Positions 53,223-59,646 of a DNA stretch of 64,000 bases are shown piece after piece; within the stretch, counting starts at the first letter, position 1; the number at the start of each line of letters is the position of its first letter. The stretch is from DTYU01 sp040757355 (GTDB lineage Bacteria; Bacillota; Desulfotomaculia; Desulfotomaculales; Ammonificaceae): contig JBFLWY010000006.1 of the NCBI GenBank assembly GCA_040757355.1, positions 1-64,000 of the forward strand, given 5' to 3'. The translations under genes and the position numbers were made by a program. The notes below the pieces were generated by a model, which ran no database searches, was not told the origin of the DNA, and was given only the letters and a program-made list of their open reading frames with translations.

Positions 53223-53464
53223 TATCTCGCCGCCTCCTCGCTGTGCCTGTCCAGTATCCGCCGCCACCGCCTTTCCCAGTCCTTGGGCTTACTGCGGCAT
53301 AAACCGCGAATACTGGGGTAACGCGAAAGGGTAGGGAATAGTTCGCAGGTGGGGCCGTCTATGCATATCCCCTTCCTACGACACTCCCGCTTTGGCGGTT
53401 GGACGTAAACCGCCTTCCCAGCCTTGATTAGATTCAGCAGCAGGTCCTTTTCCCCGGTGGCCAT
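53222..53464 (-). CDS. Small cysteine-containing hypothetical protein
   Basis: This encodes 80 residues with CRRKGICIDGPTCELFPTLS and a later cysteine, followed by a Trp/Arg-rich tail. The four cysteines may bind a metal. GGCGGTGAT precedes the ATG. It is tightly packed with its neighbours (shared base at 53222; four-base gap above), so it belongs to the element's operon. Confidence 0.6.
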   Translation of the reverse strand: MATGEKDLLLNLIKAGKAVYVQPPKRECRRKGICIDGPTCELFPTLSRYPSIRGLCRSKPKDWERRWRRILDRHSEEAAR

Positions 53465-53468
53465 AATA

Positions 53469-53936
53469 TCACCGCCAGTAAAAATAGTTGTCCCGGTATT
53501 CGGGGGTCCCTAACTTCGGGCAGGGGAGGTTCTCCTCCGTCCACGTCCAGAATCCATAACGCGGGGGTTTCCTCTCCCAGTTCTCCTCCGCCGCGAACAC
53601 GGATAACAGGAAGTCCACCGTTTCCTCAAACCCCTCGTGGGTCTTTAGGGTTATCTCCCCGAGTTCTCCGCAAAAAAGAGACCAATCTTTGAACATGGGC
53701 CGCCTCGCCTTCAGGAAGTCAATCACTTTTTGAAGCCCGGCGTCGTTCAACTGAAAGCACCGCGAAGGGTTGCAGGTCGTAAGGTCGTAACGGACATAAG
53801 CCGTCTTCGGGTTCAGCTTCACCGCGATAAAAGGCTTATCGTTCTCGATACACCACCGCCGGTAGGCCACCCAATCCTTGCTCCACCGGCTTACCAGGTA
53901 ACCCCTCTTTTTCGCTTCCCTTAGCAAAAGGTTCAT
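53469..53936 (-). CDS. Hypothetical protein
   Basis: The protein has 155 residues. It begins MNLLLREAKKRGYLVSRWSKD and is rich in aromatic residues (YFYWR at the end). No family is recognised. The ATG has GGGGGTG five bases upstream. It is the first gene after the iteron cluster, so its promoter probably lies among the iterons. Confidence 0.65.
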   Translation of the reverse strand: MNLLLREAKKRGYLVSRWSKDWVAYRRWCIENDKPFIAVKLNPKTAYVRYDLTTCNPSRCFQLNDAGLQKVIDFLKARRPMFKDWSLFCGELGEITLKTHEGFEETVDFLLSVFAAEENWERKPPRYGFWTWTEENLPCPKLGTPEYRDNYFYWR

Positions 53937-53964
53937 GTTTGCACCCCCACATTTTAAGGATTTA

Positions 53965-54292
53965 CCGACAAAAGCCCCTCAAAATGCCTGTAACCCGCAT
54001 GGCTCTAAGGCTGAAAGTGTCGGAAGGCTACCCGACAGAACCCGACAAAAGCCTTTCCCGCGATACCGTTAAAACCCCCAACGCTTACAGCCACGGCGTT
54101 TTCCTCCTTTTGTCGGACAGTACCCCTTTTGTCGGGTAACCTCCGACAAAAGTCCCGGCCTTACAGCCTCTAAGGTTTGCGGTTCTTTGACCTTACCTTT
54201 TGTCACCCTTTTGTCACCTTTTGTCGGGAGGGTACCCGACAGTTTCCCGCTTACAGCCGCAAGGGATTGAACCCTTTTGTCGGTTTTGTCGG
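53965..54292. repeat. Iteron cluster (CTTTTGTCGG), candidate replication origin
   Basis: CTTTTGTCGG occurs at 54107, 54126, 54218 and 54274, and its complement CCGACAAAAG at 53965, 54042 and 54143. Variants CTTTTGTCAC (54197, 54208) and GTTTTGTCGG (54283) and short CCGACA sites (54032, 54236) fill gaps. Several are spaced 10-11 bases, one helical turn. A second motif TTACAGCC occurs three times. The cluster lies beside the primase-helicase genes, as origin iterons do in satellites and plasmids. Confidence 0.8.
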
Positions 54293-54299
54293 GGCACCC

Positions 54300-55679
54300 C
54301 TATATATCTTCACTTGAAAACACTCTGAAAAGTTCCTGGGGTCGCCCCCCGGTCTGGCGGGTGACAAGCTCCCCTTGCCGCCTTGTTATTAACTTGTCAA
54401 TTAGCGGGTCAAGGTCCGCTCTTGTTTGGCAACCCGCCACATTGTAACGCAGAAAGTCCCGGAGACTTACCTCGCCGCCTTTCAAGCGGGCCCAGTTCAA
54501 CACCACATCCGCTTTTCTGTCTTCCGGTGTCCGTCCAAGCTCCCGGTAAACTTTTTTCGCCTCTTCCGCGAACCAGAAAGCAAGTGTCCACCCCTCTTTG
54601 GCGGTCTGCTCGTCCAGCTTGTAAGGTTCAGCTTCACCAAGAGCTACCTTTACGCAATGCAGTAAAAGAGACAGCCGCAATGCCTGAGAGGGAGCTTTAG
54701 CATACACGCCGCGAAGGGGAGAACCAATTTTCTGGTAATGAAATTTCCTGACTTCGGACAGGTTGTGCTGCTTCTCCCAGAGGTCCAGTGCATTGGTTGC
54801 AGGGGTCACAACTTCCGGTTCTCCTGTCAGGCCGGGGCTTAACGCGTAGAGTGCGTTCAATGTGTCCCGGTAATCGGTCCAGGCACGCTCGGATATGATC
54901 CTGTCGCTCCAAAAACACTCTTTACTCTCGGGGTATGCGAACACGAACCGATGAAGCAGGCCGTCCTCGGCCCCCCCCTCGCGGTCGAGAAGCTTATTCA
55001 GCACCCCCGGAGGTATCGCTCCGCAGATACTTATGAAAGGCCGGGGGACCACCAGGGGAGGTTTTGTGATGCGGTCAACCTTCAGCAGCCGGTTGGACCA
55101 GAGGCTTAGGTAGTGCTCCCGGTCGCCGCCTCTACCACCCTTGTATTGCCCTAAAGAAGTAACCAGAGATGTGAGTTCATCGAGAGCCAGCAGTACCCCC
55201 CGTGGATTCGATTGAAGCACCGAAGCCAAGCCCTCCACTGTAACGTCTGAAACCAGCATACTTTTCAACTTCGGAGGCTTTGGTTTTGAACCGCGTTCCC
55301 CTTTCGCGGCGTTCTCCCATGTGGACATGTCCCGCTCGTACTCACGGTTTTGCTCTTCCCACTCACGGTAAGCGTCTTCCTGCTTCGCCTCCAAGGCTTT
55401 AAAAGCCGCAGCCTGAGCAGGACTTTTACCGCTGCCGGTGTCACAGACCACCCCCGCATAAAGGTTGCAGAAGCCGCCCCAGTCGGCTTTTAACCGCAAC
55501 CTACGGCTTGTCCCGATTGCGGTCGAGCAGGCCGCCAGGACAGGCACCGCCAGGAAGTCCACCGGTACGCTGAACGCTGCCGCCCCTTCGAGGCAAAAGC
55601 CCCGTAAAGTGGAGGGAAGGACCTCTACGGGAAAGCCGGTCTGTTCTTCGTGTAACGTAACAATCTCGGTCATAGCCAT
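54300..55679 (-). CDS. DUF3987 helicase-like replication protein
   Basis: The protein has 459 residues. The P-loop-like segment is GVVCDTGSGKSPAQAAAF. A long charged helical insert follows (about 115-150). Then come VTVEGLASVLQSNPRGVLLALDE, the Walker B type segment, and a C-terminal winged-helix-like end. DUF3987 proteins are found beside primases in phages and mobile elements. The ATG overlaps the primase stop as TAATG. It probably opens or unwinds DNA at the iterons next to its 3' end. Confidence 0.85.
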   Translation of the reverse strand: MAMTEIVTLHEEQTGFPVEVLPSTLRGFCLEGAAAFSVPVDFLAVPVLAACSTAIGTSRRLRLKADWGGFCNLYAGVVCDTGSGKSPAQAAAFKALEAKQEDAYREWEEQNREYERDMSTWENAAKGERGSKPKPPKLKSMLVSDVTVEGLASVLQSNPRGVLLALDELTSLVTSLGQYKGGRGGDREHYLSLWSNRLLKVDRITKPPLVVPRPFISICGAIPPGVLNKLLDREGGAEDGLLHRFVFAYPESKECFWSDRIISERAWTDYRDTLNALYALSPGLTGEPEVVTPATNALDLWEKQHNLSEVRKFHYQKIGSPLRGVYAKAPSQALRLSLLLHCVKVALGEAEPYKLDEQTAKEGWTLAFWFAEEAKKVYRELGRTPEDRKADVVLNWARLKGGEVSLRDFLRYNVAGCQTRADLDPLIDKLITRRQGELVTRQTGGRPQELFRVFSSEDI

Positions 55680-56239
55680 TACCACCACTCACTAAATTCT
55701 TCGATTTCCTCTCGTGTCCCGTGTTGCACCAGGTTTAATAAAAACTCGATACGCGGTTGCAGCCTACAGGACGCCGCCAAAGCATCTTCGTCGGCTTTCT
55801 CGCCAGCAGCCATTACGCGAAGGCAAGCCCGGTGTATGACGCAGAGCCCTTCGTAAGCCTCTTGTCGCCAAACTTCAAAAGCGTCACGGTTCGGCAGGTA
55901 TTCATAACCCCACCGAAAATGATTCTTAATAGCAGAACGAATGCGGGGATCTTGTTCGTTAGCGGTGAGAATGTCCGCCCATCTTTTCCACCGGGGAGGG
56001 GAAGGAGGCTTTGCCGGGAGCCTATCGTCCTGGGGTTTATAGTCCAGCCCCAGAGCAGATAAAATTTCGTGAAAGGAACAACCGGAATAGCAATGCAGGA
56101 GCACCCTCCCGTTCCGGCCTGTCCCAACGCTTAAAGAAGGGTGTTTGTCATCGTGGGCTGGGCAGCAGGCAACCCAGCCATGGCCGGCCTTGCGGACGCT
56201 TATAAGACGGGGGAGAACGTCTTCGGGAGTAAGGGGCAT
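55679..56239 (-). CDS. CHC2-type zinc-finger primase protein
   Basis: The protein has 186 residues. The zinc site is formed by CCPAHDDKHPS (Cys26, His29) and HCYSGCS (Cys50, Cys54), as in DnaG and mobile-element primases. The catalytic TOPRIM domain of DnaG is absent, so it may only recognise template or start sites. ATG 56239 has GGGAGGTG nine bases upstream. It is coupled to the DUF3987 gene. Confidence 0.85.
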   Translation of the reverse strand: MPLTPEDVLPRLISVRKAGHGWVACCPAHDDKHPSLSVGTGRNGRVLLHCYSGCSFHEILSALGLDYKPQDDRLPAKPPSPPRWKRWADILTANEQDPRIRSAIKNHFRWGYEYLPNRDAFEVWRQEAYEGLCVIHRACLRVMAAGEKADEDALAASCRLQPRIEFLLNLVQHGTREEIEEFSEWW

Positions 56240-56240
56240 A

Positions 56241-56618
56241 TCAACCTTCACCTCCCGCCGCGAATAACTCTAACTGCTGCTGCTTGACGTTCCGCCAGTA
56301 GCGGTAAGACAGGTAAACTCGCTCCGGGTGTAGGCTGCCAACCCGCTCACGGGTTGCCTTCGGGTGACTCAGGAGCATCGTCAGGGGAATTTCATAGGTA
56401 GCAGAACCGACAACGTGCCGAACAATGCAATTCTCCGGTAACGGGGGGTCGTATTTAACGTCAACCCCCGCACAACCGCGGATTTTAAGAACGTCTTGCG
56501 GTCGGATACGCTGCTTAAAAACGGGCCGCCTATTCCCACAGATGAGGACACCAACGGGACGCCAAACACCACGAACCAGGGCTTTTATCCGGGTCCCTTT
56601 TCGCGTAGAATGGTTCAC
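56241..56618 (-). CDS. Hypothetical protein of the replication operon
   Basis: The protein has about 125 residues from GTG 56618 with GAGGAG seven bases upstream. It is basic, with TRKGTRIKALVRGVWRPVGV, then ATRERVGSLHPERVYLSYRYW. No family is recognised. The stop lies one base from the primase start. The open frame extends upstream to 56738, but that part overlaps the membrane peptide and lacks a site. Confidence 0.6.
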   Translation of the reverse strand: MNHSTRKGTRIKALVRGVWRPVGVLICGNRRPVFKQRIRPQDVLKIRGCAGVDVKYDPPLPENCIVRHVVGSATYEIPLTMLLSHPKATRERVGSLHPERVYLSYRYWRNVKQQQLELFAAGGEG

Positions 56619-56637
56619 AGAGAAACTCCTCTCTCCC

Positions 56638-56665
56638 CGCCGGGGGCCAGTACCCCCGGCTTTTG
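56638..56665. terminator. Strong hairpin between small genes
   Basis: GCCGGGGG pairs with CCCCCGGC around a six-base loop. On the plus strand it is followed by TTTTGTTA, so it could end antisense transcription. On the minus strand it may weaken read-through into the replication genes. Confidence 0.45.
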
Positions 56666-56755
56666 TTATCGCGTGAGGACCAACGCCGTAATCGTCACCC
56701 CGCCCAATAGCAGCAACCACGCCCACAACCACGCCCAACGCTTGACGAAATTCAA
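56666..56755 (-). CDS. Tiny Trp-rich membrane peptide
   Basis: This encodes 29 residues from TTG 56755 with GGAGGGG seven bases upstream, just after the HTH gene stop. The sequence is one membrane helix: FVKRWAWLWAWLLLLGG, then VTITALVLTR. A phage-type lysis or membrane role is conceivable, but there is no evidence beyond hydrophobicity. Confidence 0.45.
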   Translation of the reverse strand: MNFVKRWAWLWAWLLLLGGVTITALVLTR

Positions 56756-56757
56756 AA

Positions 56758-56928
56758 TTATTCCCCTCCCTTCGCTAACCGCGTCAAAGCTGACAGCGGA
56801 ATTCTTCTCTGTCGCGGGGATAGGACCAAAACTGGGAGTTTTCCCTCCCGAATCAGCCTCCAGATTTTCAACCGCGGGACCTTCAGCACTTCTGCCGCCT
56901 CTTTGGGGGTCAGAAACCGCTCTTCCAT
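56758..56928 (-). CDS. Excisionase-type helix-turn-helix protein
   Basis: This encodes 56 residues from ATG 56928 with AGGTG six bases upstream. MEERFLTPKEAAEVLKVPRL, then KIWRLIREGKLPVL, is the MerR-like excisionase/AlpA fold of mobile elements. It is the first gene of the minus-strand operon. It probably acts as a recombination directionality factor and/or an activator of the element, as AlpA does in Gram-negative satellites. Confidence 0.8.
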   Translation of the reverse strand: MEERFLTPKEAAEVLKVPRLKIWRLIREGKLPVLVLSPRQRRIPLSALTRLAKGGE

Positions 56929-56947
56929 CTCGAACACCTCCTATCCC

Positions 56948-56977
56948 ATTATCCCAAACGCCTGTTGTTTTGGTCAA
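56948..56977 (-). promoter_or_regulatory. Promoter of the element's replication operon
   Basis: On the minus strand TTGACC (56972-56977) and GATAAT (56948-56953) are 18 bases apart, placing the start just before the HTH gene. It is back to back with the plus-strand promoter at 56985-57013. Confidence 0.65.
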
Positions 56978-56984
56978 ACTTCTA

Positions 56985-57013
56985 TTGACATTACAAGCAC
57001 CTTAAAATATACT
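56985..57013 (+). promoter_or_regulatory. Promoter of the divergent plus-strand gene
   Basis: TTGACA (56985-56990) and TATACT (57008-57013) are exactly 17 bases apart. CATTACA, an operator half-site, overlaps the -35 end (56989-56995). Confidence 0.78.
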
Positions 57014-57048
57014 TAGAACAACACTTTATGAAGTCAAAGAAAAACCGA

Positions 57049-57063
57049 TGTAATGGCATTACA
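57049..57063. promoter_or_regulatory. Palindromic operator TGTAATG-G-CATTACA
   Basis: A perfect 7+1+7 palindrome lies between the plus-strand promoter and its gene, and a half-site CATTACA lies in the promoter (56989-56995). This layout suits a regulator that controls the element's switch between silence and induction. Confidence 0.65.
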
Positions 57064-57083
57064 AAAAAGAGGTGTATTACAGG

Positions 57084-57851
57084 GTGCAGTTATTCTTTCA
57101 AACGAAGAACGGGAAGGAATACTCCTTTGAAGGGGACGCGTGGAAGCCCGTGAAGGAAGCCTACGCGGTAAAGTTGCTCAACGCCGTCTTCAAGGAGGAC
57201 CTCCAGGCGGTGGAAGGCTATACCGGGGTTGTCGGGGAGGAGGAAAACATCCGTCTTATATGGCCAATAATGCTCCTCGCGAGAGACCTCGCGGCGAAGC
57301 GGACCGCGAAGGCACTGGAGGAGGAGATAGCGTATTACCCGGTTTGGAAAAAGAACCTCCGGGAAAAGTGGCTTAAACAGCGTAAGGGGGAAATACTTTA
57401 TTACCTAAACGGGGAGAACCCCGCACTCTGGGAAACGTGGAAAGGGGTTGAGGTTTTCCCCTTTTACGCGAAAGGGAACCGCATCGGGTGGTTTGTGGAG
57501 GTCAGGAACGAACTTGAGGCGGCGGCGGCGGAAACGGTCCTCCCTTATATACACGGGTGGAAGGTCCCCTTCCGGGTGTGTGTGAACCACCTGCATTTCT
57601 ACTACGGGAAAGAGTGCCCGTTGTGCCTGCCGGGGAAAAAGCTAAAAGCGGATTTTCTTAACCTGCTTCGCGTCCACAAAAGCAGGGAAACGAAAGTGAA
57701 CGAAGCTCGAATGGAGATAGACACAATCCGTAAAAGGGTGAACACCCGCGGGCTTTCGGTTGGGGTGCTGAAGGAGTACAAGAAGATTTGCGAAAATTAT
57801 GGACTCCCCACTAAAAAGGTGGAGAACCTCCTGAAAATTTTCCAACGGTGA
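57084..57851 (+). CDS. Hypothetical protein, possible element regulator
   Basis: The protein has about 255 residues, from GTG 57084 with AGAGGTG nine bases upstream (GTG 57072 is possible). It is charged and has a His/Cys cluster CVNHLHFYYGKECPLC that may bind zinc. The C-terminal part is helical with SVGVLKEYKKICENYGLPTK. I recognise no family. Its strong promoter, and an operator in its leader, would suit the constitutive repressor or master gene of the element. Confidence 0.65.
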   Translation: MQLFFQTKNGKEYSFEGDAWKPVKEAYAVKLLNAVFKEDLQAVEGYTGVVGEEENIRLIWPIMLLARDLAAKRTAKALEEEIAYYPVWKKNLREKWLKQRKGEILYYLNGENPALWETWKGVEVFPFYAKGNRIGWFVEVRNELEAAAAETVLPYIHGWKVPFRVCVNHLHFYYGKECPLCLPGKKLKADFLNLLRVHKSRETKVNEARMEIDTIRKRVNTRGLSVGVLKEYKKICENYGLPTKKVENLLKIFQR

Positions 57852-57953
57852 AACAGAAGGAAGGGGGCTCTTGAAGTAGAACAACGGTCTTACCACACGG
57901 GTTTCTGAGTAAAAAACGGCGAAGGGGCATACTGTAATAAGGGGTGAAGACAA

Positions 57954-58184
57954 ATGGCACTGCAGAAGTTCATGGCCATCATGGAATGGGACGAAGAAGG
58001 TAAGGGGTACGTTGTGACCGTTCCTTCTTTGCCGGGGTGTTTTACGCAAGGAGATACTAAAGAGGAAGCCCTGGAGAGAGTGAAAGAAGCTATTCAGGGG
58101 TATCTTGAAACGTTAAAACAAGAGGGGTTGCCGTTACCGGGTAACGTAGAATTTGCTGAAATCCAGGTAGAGGTTGCTTCGTGA
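57954..58184 (+). CDS. hicB: HicB-family antitoxin
   Basis: The protein has 76 residues. FMAIMEWDEEGKGYVVTVPSLPGCFTQGDT is the HicB partial RNase H fold, followed by KEEALERVKEAIQGYLETLK. It lacks a clear C-terminal HTH/RHH domain, so autoregulation may need the toxin. It starts behind AGGGGTGA, and the HicA GTG overlaps its stop. The antitoxin-first order is the reverse of E. coli hicAB. Confidence 0.92.
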   Translation: MALQKFMAIMEWDEEGKGYVVTVPSLPGCFTQGDTKEEALERVKEAIQGYLETLKQEGLPLPGNVEFAEIQVEVAS

Positions 58185-58411
58185 GCAAACTACCGAAGGT
58201 AACAGGAAAAGAAATGATTGCCGCTTTGGAACGAGGTGGCTTCACCCTGGTGAGAATACGCGGTAGCCACCACTACTTACGGAGACCGGGCGGCAGGGTT
58301 TTGGTTACTGTTCCTGTTCATGCCGGGGAAGTCCTGAAGCCCAAACTTCTCAAGAGCATCCTAAAGCAAGCAAACCTAACGTTGGAAGAATTCAAAAACC
58401 TTCTCTGTTAA
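58181..58411 (+). CDS. hicA: HicA-family mRNA interferase toxin
   Basis: The protein has 76 residues. It begins LPKVTGKEMIAALERGGFTL and carries the catalytic His30 in RGSHHYLRR, with VPVHAGEVLKPKLLKSILKQ as the dsRBD-like helix. It cleaves mRNA when not bound by HicB. At the end of the element it would stabilise its maintenance, the usual role of such pairs on mobile DNA. Confidence 0.93.
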   Translation: MSKLPKVTGKEMIAALERGGFTLVRIRGSHHYLRRPGGRVLVTVPVHAGEVLKPKLLKSILKQANLTLEEFKNLLC

Positions 58412-58425
58412 GCAAGGAGGTGGAA

Positions 58426-58515
58426 CAACGGTCTTACCGGTTTCGTTTCCAGTGCCAAAAAGTGAAAACCGTTGTCGGTGACGGGGTAGTTTAACTGGAA
58501 AATGCGTCAACGGTG
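58426..58515 (+). promoter_or_regulatory. Right integrase arm-site cluster
   Basis: CAACGGTCT occurs at 58426-58434 (and also at 57882-57890), AACCGTTG at 58467-58474 and CAACGGTG at 58508-58515. These match the sites next to attL in sequence and flank attR. GGTCTTACC extends the match between 57882 and 58426. Confidence 0.55.
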
Positions 58516-58539
58516 CGGGTTTGCGGGTTCGGAGGTAGA

Positions 58540-58592
58540 GCGACGGTCTGCAAAACCGTTATGCGGCGGTTCGAATCCGCCTGCCGCCTCCA
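58540..58592 (+). repeat. attR: 53-bp copy of the tRNA-Cys 3' end
   Basis: Identical to 50535-50587. The upstream bases do not restore a tRNA, so this is only an attachment site. It is followed at 58605-58650 by a terminator that was probably that of the tRNA before integration. Confidence 0.92.
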
Positions 58593-58604
58593 AAAAGATA
58601 AAGC

Positions 58605-58650
58605 AGCGGCAAGGGGTTCCGGGATGGAAGTTCTTGCCGCTTGTGTTTTC
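58605..58650 (+). terminator. Terminator, probably the original tRNA-Cys terminator
   Basis: AGCGGCAAG pairs with CTTGCCGCT across a 19-base loop and is followed by TGTGTTTT. Its place just beyond attR fits the tRNA's terminator displaced 8 kb by the insertion. Confidence 0.7.
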
Positions 58651-58690
58651 GTGGGTTAAATTGAGAAAAATTTGAGAAAATGATTTTCGG

Positions 58691-58785
58691 TTAGCTGTTC
58701 TTGGCCAGGATGGAGTTGATTTTCTTGGCTGCTTCCCCCTGCATGCCGTCCATAGATGGGAGTAAAGGTCCATAGTAAGGTTTTG
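58691..58785 (-). pseudogene. Remnant of an older integrase C-terminus
   Basis: On the minus strand TMDLYSHL is followed, after a frame shift, by SMDGMQGEAAKKINSILAKN and a TAA at 58691. This is the usual ending of phage integrases (nucleophile Tyr in LYSHL, then a helix GEAAKKI). The upstream part is gone. It suggests an earlier element inserted at the same tRNA. Confidence 0.55.
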
Positions 58786-58851
58786 GGGACAACGCCGGCG
58801 GTTTTTTTAGAAATAGTGTCCTGAGACGGCAGTCTAAGCATGAAAGTCGCA

Positions 58852-59130
58852 TTAGAGAGGTGATTTTTGGATTTTTTGCGTATCTGTTAACGGCGCCCGC
58901 GGGGCGATTATGATGGTAATACTGCTGTAAATAATCTCCCTGTTCCTAGTAAAGAAGGGCATTTGAATTCTTTCCCGGACCTCCGCGCGGGGAACGACCA
59001 CGGTGATTTCGTGCGGGACCTTACAAGTAAATCTTTTTGTAACCTCCATTACCAGCGGAGGAAGTTCCACCCGGGCGTGGTCCCTGCTCTCTGTGCGCTG
59101 CAGCCTGAGAAGCTTCTTGAGCTTCTTCAC
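58852..59130 (-). CDS. Hypothetical protein or gene remnant
   Basis: The frame has 92 codons from GTG 59130 with GGTGAGG five bases upstream. It is basic at the start (KKLKKLLRLQR) and then reads VTKRFTCKVPHEITVVVPRAE with alternating strands. I recognise no family. The good ribosome site favours a real gene, but it lies in an otherwise decayed region. The rest of 59131-59460 shows nothing I can assign. Confidence 0.4.
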   Translation of the reverse strand: MKKLKKLLRLQRTESRDHARVELPPLVMEVTKRFTCKVPHEITVVVPRAEVRERIQMPFFTRNREIIYSSITIIIAPRAPLTDTQKIQKSPL

Positions 59131-59464
59131 GGTCGCCTCACCCGCCTCCGGCCTTTCGGCGGTTTCTGCTGATTTAACTTTCGCGGTTGGACAGCCGTTG
59201 CCGGCGCGACAGCGGCGTAGGGTTCCTTCAGCGAACTACGGGCAGCGGAGGTCAAGGTAAGAGGTCAAAAGTGAAAAAACGAAGGTTCAACTTTGCACGG
59301 TGAATTCCTTTTTAACATCTCACCTCTCACCCGGCTGACGGCTTTTTAAAAACTTGCGCCCTGAGCCGCGGGTCGAGTGCGAAAGTTGAGTTGCTAAATT
59401 ATATGTACCGGCGAGGTTAACGGTGTGGGCGCTCAAGTGGTTGAGGGAAAGGTAAAAATTTTTC

Positions 59465-59493
59465 TTGACGGGTGCCGGGGTATTAGATAATAT
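59465..59493 (+). promoter_or_regulatory. Promoter of the pyr operon
   Basis: TTGACG (59465-59470) and TAATAT (59488-59493) are 17 bases apart. The start site near 59500 precedes the PyrR site. Confidence 0.75.
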
Positions 59494-59510
59494 TATTTAA
59501 GATAACAACC

Positions 59511-59618
59511 TTTAAGCCGGTCCGGTGAGGCCGGAAAGGGGATATAGCGTTGGGGTTTTTATTCGGGGACAAAATAGATGCCTGCTTGCCTTGAAACGGC
59601 AAGGAGGCATTTTTTATG
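59511..59618 (+). promoter_or_regulatory. PyrR attenuator
   Basis: The leader contains GCCGGTCCGGTGAGGCCGG (59515-59534), which fits the PyrR binding-loop pattern with TCCGGTGAGG in the loop. A terminator stem follows at 59579-59609, TGCCT-CTTGCC with GGCAAG-AGGCA, and then TTTTTTAT. With UMP bound, PyrR should hold the anti-antiterminator and allow termination. Confidence 0.85.
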
Positions 59619-59646
59619 CCTCTATACGGGTGTAGGGGGGTTGGCA

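Larger units (their letters stand above)
50588..58539 (+). mobile_element. 8-kb integrative element in tRNA-Cys, phage-satellite-like
   Basis: The element lies between two 53-bp tRNA-Cys repeats. In order it carries the integrase (+), a terminator, then a minus-strand operon whose genes from left to right are a small-terminase-like gene, four small genes, an iteron cluster, DUF3987, CHC2 primase, a small gene, a membrane peptide and an HTH excisionase. Divergent from these is a plus-strand unknown gene and hicBA. The set integrase, excisionase/HTH, primase-helicase, iterons and small terminase without structural genes parallels phage-inducible chromosomal islands. No conjugation genes are present. 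The PICI reading is inference. Confidence 0.85.

Noticed and set aside
53965..54292. CRISPR array
   Set aside because: The repeats are only 10 bp, occur in both orientations and have irregular spacing, so they fit iterons and not a CRISPR array. No cas genes are present.
56666..56977. 103-codon minus-strand frame
   Set aside because: Over most of its length it shadows the HTH gene in another register; only its last 29 codons, with their own TTG and ribosome site, are kept.
58532..58592. Second tRNA-Cys gene
   Set aside because: Only the 3' 53 bases match; the 5' acceptor strand and D arm are absent, so it is an attachment site.
58507..58773. Plausible minus-strand protein spanning attR
   Set aside because: The frame reads across the tRNA-derived repeat and the terminator; only the integrase-like tail in mixed frames is meaningful and is listed as a remnant.
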